A stretch of 64,000 nucleotides of DNA, taken from positions 1,178,001 to 1,242,000 of the forward strand of contig NZ_JAUSUR010000001.1 in the NCBI RefSeq assembly GCF_030814225.1, in the 5' to 3' direction. Of the stretch, positions 61,448-64,000 are shown piece by piece. A program made the translations under genes and the position numbers. Position 1 is the stretch's first letter. Each line of letters starts with the position of its first letter. The notes under the pieces are model-generated. The model was not told where the DNA came from, did no database searches, and saw nothing but the letters and a program-made list of their open reading frames with translations. This stretch comes from Breznakia pachnodae (lineage in GTDB: Bacteria > Bacillota_I > Bacilli_A > Erysipelotrichales > Erysipelotrichaceae).

Positions 61448-62223
61448 TCGAAAAAGTCCTCCTCACTTGATGCTGACGCTTTCACTGTTTCATTACTTCT
61501 AGCTACGTCAGAGAAGAATACAATTACTGCAACTGCTCCCATAATAACAGCAACTGCCATTGTACCTAAACCAAGATATGCTGCAAGGGCGAATCCAATA
61601 AACAGGAATCCTCCTTGTTCTTTATTAAAGATCATACTTAATAAAATTCCTAACCCAACTGCTGGTAACATTTTACTTGCTACTGATAATCCATCCAATA
61701 CGAAATCTGGTAATACTGCAAATACATTTTGAACTGCATCAGCTCCTAACCACACAGCAAAGAAAATAACGATTGCTTGTACCGTTTTACCAATTGCGAA
61801 ACGGTAAAGTTGTTGAAGGAAACAGAATTTCTTTGAATCTCCTTCTGCTGCAAATCTATCAAACATATTTACGAAAATACCATGTAATGGAAGAATAATT
61901 TGAGGAATACGTGCAGTAACTGTTCCAATTGGAATTGCTAATGCCAATCCAGCTTCCATACTTAATCCACCATGAATAACAAATGCTGTACAAATAATTG
62001 TTGATCCAAACGCATCAGCAGGTGCTCCCCCACCAACACTTACAATTCCCATATAGATAGCTTCTAACATACCACCCATAATACAACCAGTTTCCAAATC
62101 CCCTAATACCAAACCAACAATTGGTCCAGTAACGATTGGACGTACCAGTGCTTGCCATGAGAATGACTCATCTATAACAAATATTACCCAATATGTAAGG
62201 GCAACGATTAATGCAATACCCAT
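61444..62223 (-). CDS. PTS mannose-family IIC
   Basis: 259 residues with about six to seven membrane segments: VTGPIVGLVLGDLETGCIMG, GGGAPADAFGSTIICTAFVI. Partner of the IID encoded downstream. The sugar could be an N-acetylated or oligosaccharide substrate, because the operon carries a ChbG-like gene. Confidence 0.95.
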   Translation of the reverse strand: MGIALIVALTYWVIFVIDESFSWQALVRPIVTGPIVGLVLGDLETGCIMGGMLEAIYMGIVSVGGGAPADAFGSTIICTAFVIHGGLSMEAGLALAIPIGTVTARIPQIILPLHGIFVNMFDRFAAEGDSKKFCFLQQLYRFAIGKTVQAIVIFFAVWLGADAVQNVFAVLPDFVLDGLSVASKMLPAVGLGILLSMIFNKEQGGFLFIGFALAAYLGLGTMAVAVIMGAVAVIVFFSDVARSNETVKASASSEEDFFE

Positions 62224-62238
62224 AATTTTTTCTCCTTT

Positions 62239-62721
62239 TTATTTTACTAATTTACTTAAACTTTGCGGAGTTAACGTTGGTGTCATCTGATAATTTGACT
62301 CAGGTTTTAACTCAGCAATTTCTTTGAATGCCACTCGTTCTGCTTCATTGATATAGAACGATGTTGATAACATCTCTCTACTTTCTTTATCAGAAAGCAT
62401 TCCAAAGTTTCCAACATTTACATATGGAACTTCTTCAACTGCTTTTACGATTTCTAAAGCATCAAATGGATTCTTACATAAAACTAAAATATTTAATTTT
62501 TCACATCTAGGATCCTTAAGTAACGTAATTGCGTCTTTCACAGTTTTTACAGCTACTTTCACCCCATTAGGTGCAGCCATCTTCAGTGAGATTACACTTA
62601 CTTCATCAGTAGAAGTTTCATCATTAGCCACAACGATATTTGTAATGTTAAGTTGTGAACACCATGTAACTGCTACTTGTCCATGAATTAATCTTTCATC
62701 TACTCTTAAAGCTTTAATCAT
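62239..62721 (-). CDS. PTS mannose-family IIB
   Basis: 160 residues. Phospho-acceptor His in RVDERLIHGQVAVTW, then IVVANDETSTDEV. First gene of the operon, with AAAGGATAG before the ATG. An inverted repeat lies 40 bases upstream. Confidence 0.95.
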   Translation of the reverse strand: MIKALRVDERLIHGQVAVTWCSQLNITNIVVANDETSTDEVSVISLKMAAPNGVKVAVKTVKDAITLLKDPRCEKLNILVLCKNPFDALEIVKAVEEVPYVNVGNFGMLSDKESREMLSTSFYINEAERVAFKEIAELKPESNYQMTPTLTPQSLSKLVK

Positions 62722-62760
62722 ATAATTCTATCCTTTCTGTTTATGCATAAATCTAAAGTT

Positions 62761-62800
62761 TTGCCTGTAGTTAATAACGGCCGTGTATCACCACTGGCAA
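62761..62800 (-). promoter_or_regulatory. Inverted repeat ahead of the mannose-type PTS operon
   Basis: TTGCCAGTGGT (62800..62790) and ACTACAGGCAA (62771..62761) pair at ten of eleven positions; the loop contains the palindrome ACGGCCGT. It could be the binding site of the PRD regulator at 62871 or a leader hairpin. No clear -35/-10 was found. Confidence 0.5.
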
Positions 62801-62870
62801 CCTTTACATCTACAATATAGCACTCAATTTAAATTTATAAATTCAACTAATTTCGCTAATACTTACGCAA

Positions 62871-64000
62871 TTATTTAATTGCAACACTTAATGCACTAAT
62901 AAAATTTTCATAATTTGGGTTTGCTAAAATCAAGCTTACAAAGGCTTCATTATTACTGAATTCAGATAAATAAGTCCATAAATTAAAAGCCTTTGGATTA
63001 TCTTTTTCGACACTAATCAACAATACAATTTTTACGATATTTCCACTGTTGTCCCACAGTAAATCATCCTCCAATATCGCTACTGCAATATGCGTTTTAT
63101 CGGTCGTTGGATACATTGTATGCGGCATGGCAACACGATTCCCATAATAGGTACCACCCATCATCTCCCGTGCCTGTACCTGTTCAATCAGCTTCTCAGT
63201 ATCCTCTCCATGAATCGAGTTACATAATGTTTTAATAATGTTTGATTTCCCTTTACTTTTCCCCACATAAAATGATTCACGTTTAAATAACTCTAGTATT
63301 TCTTCTTTACTCGTATACCCATCGATTGCCATCATGATATTACGTCGATCTTCATCTCCTGGGAATTGTGATATCTGAAGCACATCACTATCAAAGAAGA
63401 AATCATTATCTTCCGTTGTACACACAACGGTATAATCATCAAAATTTACTTGGTCTAAATCATATACATTCACAACATTCAAATCAGAAAACGCATTTCC
63501 CATCAAATACTTAATCCGTTCTCTCAGTAATAAGGTTTCACTTCGTTTAAGCGAACTAATTACTAATAACGTATTCTTCTGATCCGTCTTTTTATAAGAC
63601 TCTAAAGCATTATTAAAATATATCGCAAAATACGAAGTTTCATCTTGAGTTATTTTATAGTTAAACTTTTTCTGTAATTCAAATGAAACAAGCGATGCAA
63701 TATCAAATGCTAATGGATAGGTATTTCTAATATGAGGAAGTAATGAATTTTTTAATTGAATATCATACTTCAATCTTGTAAGTAATGGAATCATATGTAA
63801 TGCCAAAGAAATACGAAGTTGAAAATTGTCAATAAAATCAAATCCAAACTTCTGCTTAATCACAATCATACTGTCCAATACAAAATCATCAATCTCTGTA
63901 GTAATATAAGATTCCTCATTATAATCTGATTTCCCTTTCAAATACACTGCAAGTTTAATTACTTCATTGTCTACAATTGGAATATTAAAGATCTTTGTAC
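62871..64000 (-). CDS. PRD-containing BglG-type regulator with IIB and IIA domains, cut by the window end
   Basis: The frame is open to the window edge (before the GTG at 63947 it reads KIFNIPIVDNEVIKLA), so the N-terminal HTH and most of PRD1 lie outside. Visible are the PRD1 end, PRD2 (about LRISLALHMIPLLTRL), a IIB-like domain without Cys in its loop (LLVISSLKRSETLLLRERI), and a fructose-type IIA domain with phospho-His in RVAMPHTMYP. It is the likely activator of the mannose-type PTS operon that starts 150 bases further on. Confidence 0.88.
   Translation of the reverse strand, partial: TKIFNIPIVDNEVIKLAVYLKGKSDYNEESYITTEIDDFVLDSMIVIKQKFGFDFIDNFQLRISLALHMIPLLTRLKYDIQLKNSLLPHIRNTYPLAFDIASLVSFELQKKFNYKITQDETSYFAIYFNNALESYKKTDQKNTLLVISSLKRSETLLLRERIKYLMGNAFSDLNVVNVYDLDQVNFDDYTVVCTTEDNDFFFDSDVLQISQFPGDEDRRNIMMAIDGYTSKEEILELFKRESFYVGKSKGKSNIIKTLCNSIHGEDTEKLIEQVQAREMMGGTYYGNRVAMPHTMYPTTDKTHIAVAILEDDLLWDNSGNIVKIVLLISVEKDNPKAFNLWTYLSEFSNNEAFVSLILANPNYENFISALSVAIK

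Overview
The window is AT-rich DNA with strong AGGAG-type ribosome binding sites, many phosphotransferase (PTS) genes, membrane-anchored surface proteins and rho-independent terminators after most transcription units. It reads as a chromosomal segment of a low-GC Gram-positive gut bacterium (Bacillota; an Erysipelotrichia-like host is a guess from style, not proven). No rRNA, tRNA, CRISPR array, phage or insertion sequence was seen. Nearly all genes lie on the minus strand. The exceptions are one RpiR regulator (14590..15447) and an aldo/keto reductase plus flavodoxin pair (30203..31761).

Layout, left to right. (1) 1..2568: a beta-glucoside PTS unit made of a promoter, a LicT-type RNA antiterminator target overlapping a terminator, the antiterminator gene and a IIBC permease. 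The IIA domain follows out of frame, just after a run of seven A. (2) 2722..6574: an ECF sigma factor fused to a membrane segment and an outer domain, followed by a large beta-helix/coiled-repeat surface protein. (3) 6804..18547: a catabolic regulon. A six-gene operon encodes a transporter, FAD oxidoreductase, hydantoinase/oxoprolinase-like ATPase, HEXXH protein, ROK kinase and SGNH hydrolase. It shares a 54-bp promoter/operator block with a secreted propeller glycosidase-like protein, and an RpiR regulator lies between them. (4) 18686..23635: an orphan PTS IIA, then a four-gene sensor cluster (two membrane-anchored sugar-binding proteins, histidine kinase, response regulator) that has no permease. 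(5) 23818..29649: a decayed membrane-protein gene, then a lactose/cellobiose-type PTS with a GH1 enzyme whose acid/base Glu is Gln, and a LicR-type regulator broken by a homopolymer frameshift. (6) 29719..36453: two MerR units, a GadC-like permease, a metallo-beta-lactamase-fold protein, a carboxymuconolactone-decarboxylase-like protein and a LysR regulator. (7) 36596..54279: three more beta-glucoside PTS/GH1 units. One is RpiR-linked. Two are controlled by BglG-type antiterminators and carry a ChbG-type deacetylase or a SASA-type esterase. (8) 54660..55985: rarA. (9) 56176..64000: a mannose-family PTS operon with a ChbG-like protein, a phosphatase, a metallo-hydrolase and a MATE exporter, preceded by a PRD regulator cut by the window end.

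Taken together this is a carbohydrate-scavenging island. At least six PTS permeases import and phosphorylate glycosides, cytoplasmic esterases or deacetylases remove decorations, and GH1 6-phospho-glycosidases split the products. Each unit has its own regulator. The strongest candidates for undescribed biology are the promoter-linked oxoprolinase/FAD/propeller regulon with its structured 5' leader, the permease-less binding-protein two-component cluster, and the membrane-tethered sigma factor.
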